15,985 nucleotides of DNA from contig JAAYFX010000174.1 in NCBI GenBank assembly GCA_012728025.1, forward strand, positions 1-15,985, read 5' to 3'. The position numbers and the translations under genes were made by a program. This stretch comes from Clostridiales bacterium. GTDB taxonomy: Bacteria; Bacillota; Clostridia; Oscillospirales; Oscillospiraceae. Of the stretch, positions 6,536-14,448 are shown one piece after another (position 1 is the first letter of the stretch; each line of letters opens with the position of its first letter). Under the pieces are notes generated by a model that saw only the letters and a program-made list of their open reading frames with translations, searched no databases and was not told the DNA's origin.

Positions 6536-7776
6536 TTACTTCTTCAGTGCTGTCGGGCAGCGTTAAGGCAATTCCCTCAAAGTCTGTTGCCCACCGCCTT
6601 CTCATCTGCGCAGCACTGGCCGACAAGCCAACTTCCCTGCTGCTTTCCTCCTCCTCGGACGATATTGATGCGACAATAGCCTGTCTTATCGCTCTGGGTG
6701 CAGGGATAGAAAAGCAGGGTGAAGCAATCATTGTAACACCAATTACAGAAGTTCCCGAGTGCCCTGTTTTAGACTGCCGAGAAAGCGGCTCAACGCTCCG
6801 ATTCATGCTTCCGGTAGCGACAGCGCTTTGTGAGCGTGTTCATTTCACAGGAAGCGGCCGCCTGCCGGAAAGACCCATAACAGAGCTTTCCAATGCAATG
6901 AAGAGTCATGGTGTTTCGTTCAGCTCCGAGAAGCTTCCCTTTGAAACAAGGGGAAAACTGACCGGAGGGGTCTTTGATATTTCAGGCAATGTCAGCTCAC
7001 AATATCTCACAGGACTTTTACTGGCCCTGTCCGCTATACCTCAGGATAGCTGTGTGCGTCTATCGTCAAAGCTTGTTTCCTCCGCTTATGCAGAGATTAC
7101 ACTATTGGCTCTTACACAATTCGGGGTTTCTGTAAAGCACTCAGAAAATGAATATTTTATATCTGCAAACAGTCAATATCGCTCTCCCAGCCAGCTTGTA
7201 GTAGATGGTGACTGGTCCAACGCTGCATTTTTTCTTGCTGCTGGAGCCATAGGAACTTCAGTAACTGTAAGTGGTCTCGATTTGCACTCGCCTCAGGGTG
7301 ATAAGGCTATAATCCATCTTCTAAAATGTTTCGGGGCAGGGCTTATCTCCGGCGATACTTGGGTCACAGCATCGTCGGGGAAACTTCACGGCTGCGAAGT
7401 TGACCTTACAGATGTACCAGACCTTCTGCCTGCACTGGCTGTTGTGGCAGCATATGCAGAAGGGGAAACCCATTTTGTGAACGGCGCGCATTTAAGATAC
7501 AAAGAAAGTGATAGGCTTGCGTCAACCGCCTCAATGCTTAAAGCCTTGGGCGGCAGTGTTCAGGTGCATAAAGATGGGCTGACGGTTTTTGGCGGTACCC
7601 TTACAGGGGGAACTGTGGACAGCTTTAATGACCATAGAATTGCCATGGCAGCGGCCATTGCCGGCAGCATCTGCGCCAATCCGGTTACAATTACAAGGGC
7701 TGAGGCTGTAAACAAGTCATACCCCGCTTTTTTTAGCAACTATATAAATTTGGGAGGGAAAGCGGATGTCCTCTGA
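6523..7776 (+). CDS. aroA: 5-enolpyruvylshikimate-3-phosphate (EPSP) synthase
   Basis: Transfers the enolpyruvyl group of PEP to shikimate 3-phosphate. The 417 residues start at ATG 6523, fixed by GGAGGT (6511-6516); the frame is open further upstream to 6454, but that part lies inside aroB and lacks a ribosome site. Expected residues are present: K20 in PSKSVAHRLL, the ESGSTLRFMLP loop, SSQYLTGLL, the catalytic D300 in DVPDLLP, E328 in RYKESDRL, and NDHRIAMAAAI. In the glyphosate-contact loop (GNAGTAMRP in E. coli) this enzyme has ESGSTLRF. It thus keeps the glycine equivalent to Gly96 but has Phe at the Pro101 position, a pattern shared by many clostridial enzymes. The stop overlaps aroC by 11 bases. 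Confidence 0.96.
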   Translation: MDVIITSSVLSGSVKAIPSKSVAHRLLICAALADKPTSLLLSSSSDDIDATIACLIALGAGIEKQGEAIIVTPITEVPECPVLDCRESGSTLRFMLPVATALCERVHFTGSGRLPERPITELSNAMKSHGVSFSSEKLPFETRGKLTGGVFDISGNVSSQYLTGLLLALSAIPQDSCVRLSSKLVSSAYAEITLLALTQFGVSVKHSENEYFISANSQYRSPSQLVVDGDWSNAAFFLAAGAIGTSVTVSGLDLHSPQGDKAIIHLLKCFGAGLISGDTWVTASSGKLHGCEVDLTDVPDLLPALAVVAAYAEGETHFVNGAHLRYKESDRLASTASMLKALGGSVQVHKDGLTVFGGTLTGGTVDSFNDHRIAMAAAIAGSICANPVTITRAEAVNKSYPAFFSNYINLGGKADVL

Positions 7777-8851
7777 AATAGGAAAGCGCCTTAAAATTTC
7801 AGTTTTCGGCCAGTCACACGGGAAAGCAGTCGGTGTAAATATTGACGGGCTTCCGGCAGGTGAGCTAATTGATATGGATGAGCTTATGCACTTTATGGGA
7901 CGACGGCGCCCAGGAAAAGATGCTGTCTCAACAGCAAGAAGTGAGCAAGATGTGCCCATTTTTCTCTCAGGGGTTTTAAACGGCATGACCTGTGCAAGCC
8001 CTCTTTGTGCAATCATTGAAAATAATGATACTCGCTCCTCCGATTACTCCGAGTTTTTCGATTCCCCTCGCCCATCACACGCAGACTACACAGCCCGTAT
8101 AAAGTGGGGGGATAAAGCCGATATGCGTGGCGGAGGGCATTTTTCCGGACGGATGACAGCTCCGCTCTGCATAGCAGGCGGTATCGCCAAACAGTTGCTT
8201 GCCCGCCGTGGAATATTCATTGGTGCACATTTGGCCTCTATCGGCGGCATTTCCGACTCCTTATTCCCACTTTGGCCGGAAAAACAACTTTTTGACGAGA
8301 TTGCCCTCAAAGCCTTTCCTGTTATTGACGATGAAAAGGGATATTTGATGCAGGAGACAATACTGCAGGCGGCAAAGGCATCTGATTCTGTTGGAGGAGC
8401 TGTCGAATGTGCCGTTATCGGTCTGCCTTCTGGGCTGGGCACACCTATGTTCGATGGTATTGAAAACCGTCTTGCTGCCGCAGTTTTCGGAATTCCTGCT
8501 GTAAAAGGCATTGAATTTGGCGCAGGCTTTGCCTGTACCGCCATGAAAGGCTCGGAATGCAATGACCCCTTTTGTATTGGCGAGAACGAAACCCTTGCAA
8601 CAGAAACCAACAACAGCGGCGGTATACTCGGGGGCATAACAAATGGAATGCCATTGGTATTCCGCATTGCAATCAAGCCGACACCGTCTATTGGACTTCC
8701 ACAGAAAACTGTCTGCCTGTCTCGAATGGAGCAGACAACGCTGACAATCAAAGGCCGGCACGACCCTTGCATAGCCCATCGGGCTGTTCCGGTGCTTGAG
8801 GCTGTAACCGCCATTGTTATTTTGGATACCTTGCTTGAGGAGGGATTTTAA
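7766..8851 (+). CDS. aroC: Chorismate synthase
   Basis: Forms chorismate from EPSP by trans-1,4 elimination, requiring reduced FMN. The length of 361 residues is normal. Signature segments are FGQSHG (H18) near the N-terminus, MGRRRPGKDA, DMRGGGHFSGRMTAPLC with its conserved arginines and histidine, and RHDPCIAHRAVPVLEA near the C-terminus. The ATG at 7766 lies within the end of aroA behind GGGAGGG. It completes the shikimate pathway to the branch-point metabolite that pheA and tyrA then use. No flavin reductase domain is fused or adjacent, so reduced FMN must come from elsewhere. Confidence 0.96.
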   Translation: MSSEIGKRLKISVFGQSHGKAVGVNIDGLPAGELIDMDELMHFMGRRRPGKDAVSTARSEQDVPIFLSGVLNGMTCASPLCAIIENNDTRSSDYSEFFDSPRPSHADYTARIKWGDKADMRGGGHFSGRMTAPLCIAGGIAKQLLARRGIFIGAHLASIGGISDSLFPLWPEKQLFDEIALKAFPVIDDEKGYLMQETILQAAKASDSVGGAVECAVIGLPSGLGTPMFDGIENRLAAAVFGIPAVKGIEFGAGFACTAMKGSECNDPFCIGENETLATETNNSGGILGGITNGMPLVFRIAIKPTPSIGLPQKTVCLSRMEQTTLTIKGRHDPCIAHRAVPVLEAVTAIVILDTLLEEGF

Positions 8852-8852
8852 T

Positions 8853-9989
8853 ATGGATAAGATTGAAATTAGAAAACAAATTGATGAAGCAGATGATGGC
8901 ATACTATCACTTTTTCTCAAAAGAATGGAGCTTGCCGACAAAATGGCCGCAGCCAAGAAAGAACTTGGCCTTCCAATCCCTGACAGGGAGCGTGAACGGG
9001 AAATCCTTGCTAAGGTCTCAGAAAAATCAGGAGACATGGAGCCTTATGCATATTACCTCTTTTCAGCTTTGTTCAAGCTTTCCAAGACCCGCCAAAACGA
9101 ACTCCTCTCGGCTCCGTCGAAAGTCAGAACGCAAATTGAAAATGCTCTTTCAGCCGGAGAGGCAGTTTTCCCCCGTAGCGGCACAGTTGCCTGTCAAGGA
9201 ATCGAAGGTTCAAACTCCCAGACAGCCTGTGAAAACCTGATTCCACGTGCAAATATTGTATATGTAAAAACCTTTGAAGCGGTTTTTGATGCGGTTGAGT
9301 CGGGTCTTTGCAAATATGGTGTTCTTCCGATAGAAAACAGCTCAAGCGGCTCTGTTCGTACAGTATATAAGTTGCTGCAAAACAGAAGCTTCTCTATTGT
9401 ACGCAGCACAAAGCTTTGTATCCGCCATGAGCTTCTGGCAAAGTCCGGAACTGTGCTTTCTGACATCAAAGAAATCTATTCCCACGAACAGGCAATAAAT
9501 CAGTGCGAAAAGTTTCTTTCATCCCTCCCAAATGTAAAGATTATTCCCTGCGGAAATACTGCCTTGGCAGCAAAAATGGTTTCTGAATCGGACAACCCCC
9601 ATATTGCGGCTCTTTCTTCACATACCTGTGCCGAGCTGTACGGGCTAAGCGTCGTGTCAGACTCTGTGCAAGACAGCGATAACAACTATACACGCTTTAT
9701 CTGTATCACAAAAGAGCCAAAGATTTACGGCGGCGCAAACAAAATCAGCGCCATATTTGCCTGTGACAACAAGCCAGGGGCACTTTATGATATATTATCA
9801 AAGCCGGCATTGCTTGGAATCAACATGAACAAACTGGAGAGCTGTCCTGTCACAGGCAGAAATTTTGAGTTTGTTTTCTTTATGGACCTTGAAGCCTCTG
9901 TGCGTGAGCCTCATGTCATATCAATGCTAGAGAATCTGGAGCGTAGCTGTGAGACCTTCATTTTTCTCGGAAACTATGAAGAAGTATGA
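8853..9989 (+). CDS. pheA: Bifunctional chorismate mutase / prephenate dehydratase (P-protein)
   Basis: Makes prephenate from chorismate and then phenylpyruvate, the phenylalanine branch; its prephenate also feeds TyrA, because no separate mutase is visible. The 378 residues start at ATG 8853 behind GAGGAGGG. Residues 1-85 form the AroQ-type mutase with R7, R24, K35, D44, R47 and E48 in the spacing of the E. coli enzyme. The dehydratase domain spans about 105-285, with IENSSSGSV and the catalytic TRF at 280-282. An ACT domain follows. Its two Phe-binding motifs deviate: GALY at 309-312 instead of GALV, and ESCP at 329-332 instead of ESRP. Feedback inhibition by Phe may therefore be altered. 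The stop overlaps the next start codon. Confidence 0.95.
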   Translation: MDKIEIRKQIDEADDGILSLFLKRMELADKMAAAKKELGLPIPDREREREILAKVSEKSGDMEPYAYYLFSALFKLSKTRQNELLSAPSKVRTQIENALSAGEAVFPRSGTVACQGIEGSNSQTACENLIPRANIVYVKTFEAVFDAVESGLCKYGVLPIENSSSGSVRTVYKLLQNRSFSIVRSTKLCIRHELLAKSGTVLSDIKEIYSHEQAINQCEKFLSSLPNVKIIPCGNTALAAKMVSESDNPHIAALSSHTCAELYGLSVVSDSVQDSDNNYTRFICITKEPKIYGGANKISAIFACDNKPGALYDILSKPALLGINMNKLESCPVTGRNFEFVFFMDLEASVREPHVISMLENLERSCETFIFLGNYEEV

Positions 9990-11245
9990 GTATGAAACAT
10001 AAACTTTATGGACTTATAGGACGAAAATTGGGGCATAGCTATTCTGTTCCGATACATCATGAACTGGGAAACAGCGCTTACCGTCTTTTTGAGCTTGAGC
10101 CGGAGCAAGTGGGCGATTTCTTAGGCCGAGATGATATTGGCGGTTTAAATGTGACGATACCATACAAGCTTGAGGCAATGAAATACTGCAACATCTTATC
10201 CCCAGAAGCTCGGGAAATAGGCTGTGTCAACACCATTGTTCGCAAGGCTGACGGTCTTCTATACGGCTTTAACACAGATGCCTACGGTTTTGCATTTCTC
10301 GCAGAATTATCCGGTATCAATTTTAATGGAAAGAAAATTGTGGTATTGGGCGGCGGCGGTGCTTCACGCACAGTTCAGTTTACGGCAAAAAAGTTAGGCG
10401 CAACTGAAGTAATCGTCGTTTCTCGCAGCGGTGCAAACCACTATGGGAATTTGGATAGACACAGCGATGCAGACATCGTGGTAAACACAACTCCGCTTGG
10501 AATGTATCCGGAGGTGGGTAAAGCTCCTGTTGATTTGCGTATTTTTTCAAAATCCAGCGGTGTGGTTGAGCTTATTTTCAATCCGGCCCGCACAGCGCTT
10601 CTAATTCAGGCCGAGGAGCTTGGAATCCCAAACATAAACGGACTGTCAATGCTAGTTGCACAGGCCAAGGCTGCGGAGGAAATCTTTTTTGGTGCCAGCA
10701 TAGATGATTCTGAGACTTATAGACTCTACGATAAGTTGGGCAAATATACAGAAAATATCGTTCTTATCGGTATGCCGGGCTGCGGAAAAAGTGCGGTCGG
10801 TGCCGCTTTGGCAAAGCTCACAGAAAGAGAGTTAATCGATATTGATGCAGAAATTGAAAAAGCAACCGGCCGCACTATACCTGATATTTTTGCAAACAGC
10901 GGAGAGGACGGGTTTCGGTCCCTTGAGCTTGAAATGATTGCAAAGGCCGGTCTGACCAGCGGCAAAATCATTTCCGTAGGCGGCGGAGCCGTTAAAGATG
11001 AGCGAAACTATGTTCCCCTGCGTCAAAATGGACGCATCTATCACCTTGAACGGAATCTGGCATTGCTTCCTCGGGAAGGCCGGCCGCTATCGCAGGAAGC
11101 TGACTTTTCAAAAATGTACAGGGAGCGGCTTCCTGCCTATTGCCGCTTCCGTGATGTCTGTATTGAAAATCGGCTTACCCCTGAAGACACCGCGGCGGCC
11201 ATTTGGAGGGAATTTAATGAGAATATTAATAATAAATGGGCCTAA
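9986..11245 (+). CDS. aroE/aroK: Shikimate dehydrogenase - shikimate kinase fusion protein
   Basis: A 419-residue fusion catalysing two consecutive steps: reduction of 3-dehydroshikimate to shikimate, then phosphorylation. Residues 1 to about 250 are AroE: HSYS with S18/S20 for shikimate binding, NVTIPYK with catalytic K61, GFNTDAYGF with D98, the nucleotide loop LGGGGASR, NTTPLGMYP, and NGLSMLVAQA. From about residue 255 the AroK domain follows: P-loop GMPGCGKS at 262-269, DIDAEIE, FRSLELE, SVGGGAV and the lid segment REGRPL. Both parts look complete and there is no stop or frameshift between them. ATG 9986 overlaps the pheA stop; Met3 at 9992 is an alternative start. The last 29 bases overlap aroQ. 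Confidence 0.94.
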   Translation: MSMKHKLYGLIGRKLGHSYSVPIHHELGNSAYRLFELEPEQVGDFLGRDDIGGLNVTIPYKLEAMKYCNILSPEAREIGCVNTIVRKADGLLYGFNTDAYGFAFLAELSGINFNGKKIVVLGGGGASRTVQFTAKKLGATEVIVVSRSGANHYGNLDRHSDADIVVNTTPLGMYPEVGKAPVDLRIFSKSSGVVELIFNPARTALLIQAEELGIPNINGLSMLVAQAKAAEEIFFGASIDDSETYRLYDKLGKYTENIVLIGMPGCGKSAVGAALAKLTERELIDIDAEIEKATGRTIPDIFANSGEDGFRSLELEMIAKAGLTSGKIISVGGGAVKDERNYVPLRQNGRIYHLERNLALLPREGRPLSQEADFSKMYRERLPAYCRFRDVCIENRLTPEDTAAAIWREFNENINNKWA

Positions 11246-11675
11246 TATTAATATGCTGGGTATTCGTGAGCCGGAGCTTTACGGAAGCCGGACTTACGAG
11301 GAACTCAAGTCTATGCTATGCGCAGAAGCGGATAGGCTCGGTGCCACACTGGAGTTTTGTCAATCAAATCATGAGGGCGTGTTGGTAGATGCCATTCAGA
11401 GCGCTTACGGAGTAATTGACGGTATTGTGATTAACCCAGCAGCTTATACACATACGAGTATAGCTTTACTAGATGCGATAAAAGCAGTCGGTATTCCTGC
11501 TGTGGAGGTACACATATCGGACCCCGACAAGCGAGAGGATTTCCGAAAAACATCCTATATCCGTTCCGCCTGTGTTGCCACAATAAAAGGACAAGGTCTT
11601 GAGGGATATCTGGATGCCCTCCGCATTCTATGTTCTGAGAAATCGGATGTCGTCGACATATCTGATTTTAAATAA
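11217..11675 (+). CDS. aroQ: 3-dehydroquinate dehydratase, type II
   Basis: Dehydrates 3-dehydroquinate to 3-dehydroshikimate, the third step, by the metal-free type II mechanism. The 152 residues suit the small dodecamer-forming family. N-terminal INGPNINMLGIREPELYG contains N10, R17 and the catalytic Y22; then come QSNHEGVLVDAI, NPAAYTHTSIALLDA, VEVHISDPDKREDFR and a C-terminal GLEGYLDAL. The true start is ATG 11217, with GGAGGG at 11206-11211; the same frame runs open upstream inside aroE/K but without family similarity. It ends the operon and overlaps the preceding gene by 29 bases. A paired repeat with terminator character lies about 100 bp downstream. Confidence 0.95.
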   Translation: MRILIINGPNINMLGIREPELYGSRTYEELKSMLCAEADRLGATLEFCQSNHEGVLVDAIQSAYGVIDGIVINPAAYTHTSIALLDAIKAVGIPAVEVHISDPDKREDFRKTSYIRSACVATIKGQGLEGYLDALRILCSEKSDVVDISDFK

Positions 11676-11772
11676 AACTGCGCTTGAAATGCTTTATTCT
11701 AGAACATAGCCTGACCTGCTTTTCCCGCTGCGAAGCCCCCTGTATACTTTCATGCTCTGATATGGAAAAAGA

Positions 11773-11826
11773 AAACAGGCAACCATCTCCCCCTTGATTT
11801 AAGAGTGAGAATTTGGTTGCCTGTTT
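11773..11826. terminator. Long inverted repeat, likely terminator of the aromatic operon
   Basis: The 13-base arms AAACAGGCAACCA (11773-11785) and TGGTTGCCTGTTT (11814-11826) match perfectly around a 28-base loop. The A-rich 5' flank and the T-containing 3' arm give weak U-tracts on both strands, so it could end both the aroQ transcript and minus-strand read-through. The wide loop and imperfect T-tract lower certainty; a small mobile or repeat element is an alternative. Confidence 0.6.
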
Positions 11827-11931
11827 ATGCTGTTTAGTAGGTTAAAACACGCTTAAAAATTGTCTTATTTTTCGGCATATCTGCTGTAATCTGATAAAAT
11901 CCAGCACATTTGAAGAATGAATACAAACGAA

Positions 11932-11964
11932 AATCTAACTAAGATGGCTATAAAAGCTTAGATT
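11932..11964 (-). terminator. Weak hairpin at the end of the thiamine operon
   Basis: AATCTAA (11932-11938) pairs with TTAGATT (11958-11964), which includes the tatD stop codon; on the minus strand TTCGTTTG follows. The stem is only 7 bp and the T-tract is broken, so termination here is uncertain. Confidence 0.25.
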
Positions 11965-12692
11965 CTTCTAGCTAAATAGGAAGCTAGGTTTTTAACCATT
12001 TGTTCTTTAACTTGCTTAAAAGACAGACCCTTTATTTGACCTATGACATTCATAGTTTCAATTAAGTAAGATGGTAGTTCTTCCACTTCTATTTTCTCCC
12101 CATAGACCCATTCTAAGGCTGAAAGCCCGTCACTTTCTACAAGTAGATGTGAAATGGGTGCTTCCTTGGCCACTTGCTTAACAGCTTGATTTGTTTTTAC
12201 ATCAGGTCCAATTGTAAAATAACATCCTTTTTCTAAGTACATGGATAAAAATTCGTCACAGGAATACCAATGGACTAAGATTGGCATTGTATAATCCTTA
12301 ATTATATTTGCAATTTCCTTTTCTTGTCCCTTGGTATGAAGTATTACTGGACATTGTTTCTCTTCTGCTATATCCAGTTGGCCTAGAAACACATCATATT
12401 GTTTTTTCAAATCCACCTGACACCAAACAGAATCCATACCAATTTCACCTAGACAAATAAGCCCCTTTAAATAGGGGCTTATTTCATCTAAACTATATTG
12501 GTCTGCATACCACGGATGAAGACCGTAAGTGGGAATAATGTTTTTACAAGTAGATGCTAATTTTTGCAAGTGCTTCCACTCTGCCGGATTGCCAGCGGAC
12601 ATTAGACCATAGAGATTGTTATCCGCCATCACATCAAGCATCTCATTTTGGATATTCTTTGCTGGTAAATGTAGGTGCCCATCTATTATCAA
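11958..12692 (-). CDS. TatD-family metal-dependent hydrolase in a thiamine-salvage operon
   Basis: A 244-residue amidohydrolase-superfamily protein of TatD type. Metal and catalytic residues are in order: H6-x-H8 (DGHLHL), E83 (LGEIGMD), H119 (VILHTKG), H141 (ILVHWYS) and D188 (LLVESDG); GLHPW matches the TatD GxHP motif. The usual HCFSGS segment is changed to HWYSCD, so substrate contacts may differ from DNA-hydrolysing TatD enzymes. It starts with TTG at 12692, overlapping the thiZ stop by four bases, and is the last gene behind the TPP riboswitch. In other bacteria, pyrimidine imported by ThiXYZ is deformylated by the amidohydrolase YlmB before TenA acts. No ylmB or tenA is seen here, so a role in processing the imported precursor is a reasonable inference, not shown. 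Confidence 0.85.
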   Translation of the reverse strand: MIIDGHLHLPAKNIQNEMLDVMADNNLYGLMSAGNPAEWKHLQKLASTCKNIIPTYGLHPWYADQYSLDEISPYLKGLICLGEIGMDSVWCQVDLKKQYDVFLGQLDIAEEKQCPVILHTKGQEKEIANIIKDYTMPILVHWYSCDEFLSMYLEKGCYFTIGPDVKTNQAVKQVAKEAPISHLLVESDGLSALEWVYGEKIEVEELPSYLIETMNVIGQIKGLSFKQVKEQMVKNLASYLARRI

Positions 12693-13429
12693 TTTATCAA
12701 TTCATCCTCTTCTAAATAATGATAAATTTCATTGTATAACTTTCCTTGTTCAGTAAGCCATTTTCTATTTCTTTCTTTGTCCGAAATAATAAACTCTTTT
12801 TTAAAGTTAGCTGGACTTCCTGTTAAAATTAGAATGCGGTCCGAAAGATAAATGGCTTCATTAATATCATGACTAACCAAAATAGTTGTCCTATTTAGCT
12901 CTTTCCTAAGCCCTTTAAGCCAATCTTGCATTTTACCTTTATTAATTACATCCAAAGCGCCAAAGGGTTCGTCTAAAAGCATAATATCAGCTCCACAAAG
13001 AGCTGTTCTTAAAAAAGCAGCCCTTTGCCTCATGCCTCCGGAAAGCTCCCTAGGATATCTGTTTTCATAGCCTTCTAGACCAAATTTCTCAAAATTTTTA
13101 AGCGCCTCTATTTTAGCTCTTTTTTTATCATGATGAATAGCCCCATACAAGGTCACATTATCTAAAATAGTTTTCCAAGGCATTAGTAAATCTTGCTGTG
13201 GCATATAAGCAAAGCGCCCTGAAATCCCTTTAACCTCTTCTCCTTCCACCAAAACCCTTCCACTATCAGCCTTAAGAACACCTGAAAGAATATTCAACAA
13301 GGTGGATTTTCCGCATCCTGATGGGCCTAAAATGCTTATAAACTCCTGCTCTTTTACTGATAAATTAATGTCTTCCAAAATTAAGGAGCCACCAAAAGAA
13401 CAAGACAAGTTTTCTAGCTTAAGTTTCAT
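12689..13429 (-). CDS. thiZ: ABC transporter ATP-binding protein, thiamine pyrimidine-precursor importer
   Basis: The cytoplasmic ATPase of an ABC importer, 246 residues. Walker A GPSGCGKST is at 35-43, the Q-loop MPQQDLLMPW around 76-85, the signature LSGGMRQR at 129-136, Walker B IMLLDEP with the D-loop FGALD at 149-160, and the switch His at 187 (LVSHD). This is the nitrate/taurine/ThiZ subfamily. The start is ATG 13429, overlapping the end of thiY by 11 bases behind GGAAG; the frame extends upstream to 13489, but that part lies inside thiY. The substrate is assigned from the neighbouring ThiY-like binding protein and the TPP riboswitch, not from this protein itself. Its stop overlaps the TatD-family gene. 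Confidence 0.92.
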   Translation of the reverse strand: MKLKLENLSCSFGGSLILEDINLSVKEQEFISILGPSGCGKSTLLNILSGVLKADSGRVLVEGEEVKGISGRFAYMPQQDLLMPWKTILDNVTLYGAIHHDKKRAKIEALKNFEKFGLEGYENRYPRELSGGMRQRAAFLRTALCGADIMLLDEPFGALDVINKGKMQDWLKGLRKELNRTTILVSHDINEAIYLSDRILILTGSPANFKKEFIISDKERNRKWLTEQGKLYNEIYHYLEEDELIN

Positions 13430-14423
13430 AGTATACTTCCGGAATAAACTGGTTGGTATAACAATCCTGTGGCTGAATTTCATTTTCAATCAAAGCATAT
13501 TCTTTCATAAACTCCATATAATTTTGCCACACATTGTCTGTCATCAAGCCCCAAACCTCACTACCTTCACTGTATTTTTCTGATAAATACAGCTGGGATT
13601 TTGTAAGCATCTCTAAATCATATTCTGGTGCGTATTTGTGAATTATTCCAGCACTTTTTATAGGATTTTCAATGGCATATTTATAGCCCTTAGATGTAGC
13701 CTCCATGAACTTTCCAGCTAAGTCAGGATTGTTTTCTATAATATTATTATTTGTAATAATAACTGGTGTATAATAATCTAATCTTGGGTCTAATTCTTTT
13801 AATTCGATATAGTTAACCGGTACCCCTGCAAGTTCTGACGCAATGCCATCCCAAGCCCAAAAAAACCACATGATATCAACTTTATCTTTTAAAACACTAT
13901 ATCCAGAACCATCCGAAGTTACCATAGATAAAGAAGAAAAGTCTGCTCCGGCTTTATCCATAACAGCTTTTATCACCGCTTCTTCAGAAGGGGCTCCCCA
14001 TCCAGCATAAACCTTACCATTAAAATCTTCCGGCCCTAATATATCTTTATCCTTATAACTAGCAAAACCAGAAGTGTTGTGTTGAATAATTGTTGAAATA
14101 GCCTTAATTGGAAGGGGCTCCTCACAATCTAGTGCATATATCACATCCTCTTGATAACTAATTCCAAATTGACCTTTTCCTTCTGCAACCAAGGTGGCAG
14201 TTACACCATCAGCAGGTTCCACAATGCGTACATCTAAGCCCAAATCTTCATAATATCCTAACTCTAAGGCTGCATAGATTCCTGTATGGTTGGTGTTAGG
14301 TAAATAATCTAAAATTACAGTTACTTGCTCTAAATTTGTTCCTTCATTGTTTTCTTTTTCCCCGCATCCCGTAGAAAACAGGATAATCATTGTGGATAAA
14401 AATAAAGTAATTAGTCGTTTCAT
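13419..14423 (-). CDS. thiY: Thiamine pyrimidine-precursor-binding lipoprotein (NMT1/THI5-like)
   Basis: The extracytoplasmic substrate-binding subunit, 334 residues. The N-terminus is a lipoprotein signal: KR, a hydrophobic stretch, then FSTGC with the presumed lipidated C20; the residue at -3 is Ser rather than Leu, so the lipobox is not ideal. The mature part starts with VILDYLPNTNHTGIYAALE and LGYYEDLGLDVRIVEPADG, diagnostic of the NMT1/THI5-like family. Members bind formylated aminopyrimidine (bacilli) or HMP-type precursors. GQFGISYQEDVIYA and a late ATSKGYKYAIENP are also typical. The start is ATG 14423 behind GAGGAGAG; the frame is open to 14471 but without support. It sits 25 bases after thiX and overlaps thiZ. 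Confidence 0.92.
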   Translation of the reverse strand: MKRLITLFLSTMIILFSTGCGEKENNEGTNLEQVTVILDYLPNTNHTGIYAALELGYYEDLGLDVRIVEPADGVTATLVAEGKGQFGISYQEDVIYALDCEEPLPIKAISTIIQHNTSGFASYKDKDILGPEDFNGKVYAGWGAPSEEAVIKAVMDKAGADFSSLSMVTSDGSGYSVLKDKVDIMWFFWAWDGIASELAGVPVNYIELKELDPRLDYYTPVIITNNNIIENNPDLAGKFMEATSKGYKYAIENPIKSAGIIHKYAPEYDLEMLTKSQLYLSEKYSEGSEVWGLMTDNVWQNYMEFMKEYALIENEIQPQDCYTNQFIPEVYYET

Positions 14424-14448
14424 CTTTTCTCTCCTCTTTATAAATAAG

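Noticed and set aside
8086..9037. Long minus-strand open frames (242 and 258 codons) opposite aroC and the start of pheA
   Set aside because: They lie wholly antisense to genes with strong family signatures, have no ribosome binding site and resemble no protein family; they are mirror frames of codon-biased genes.
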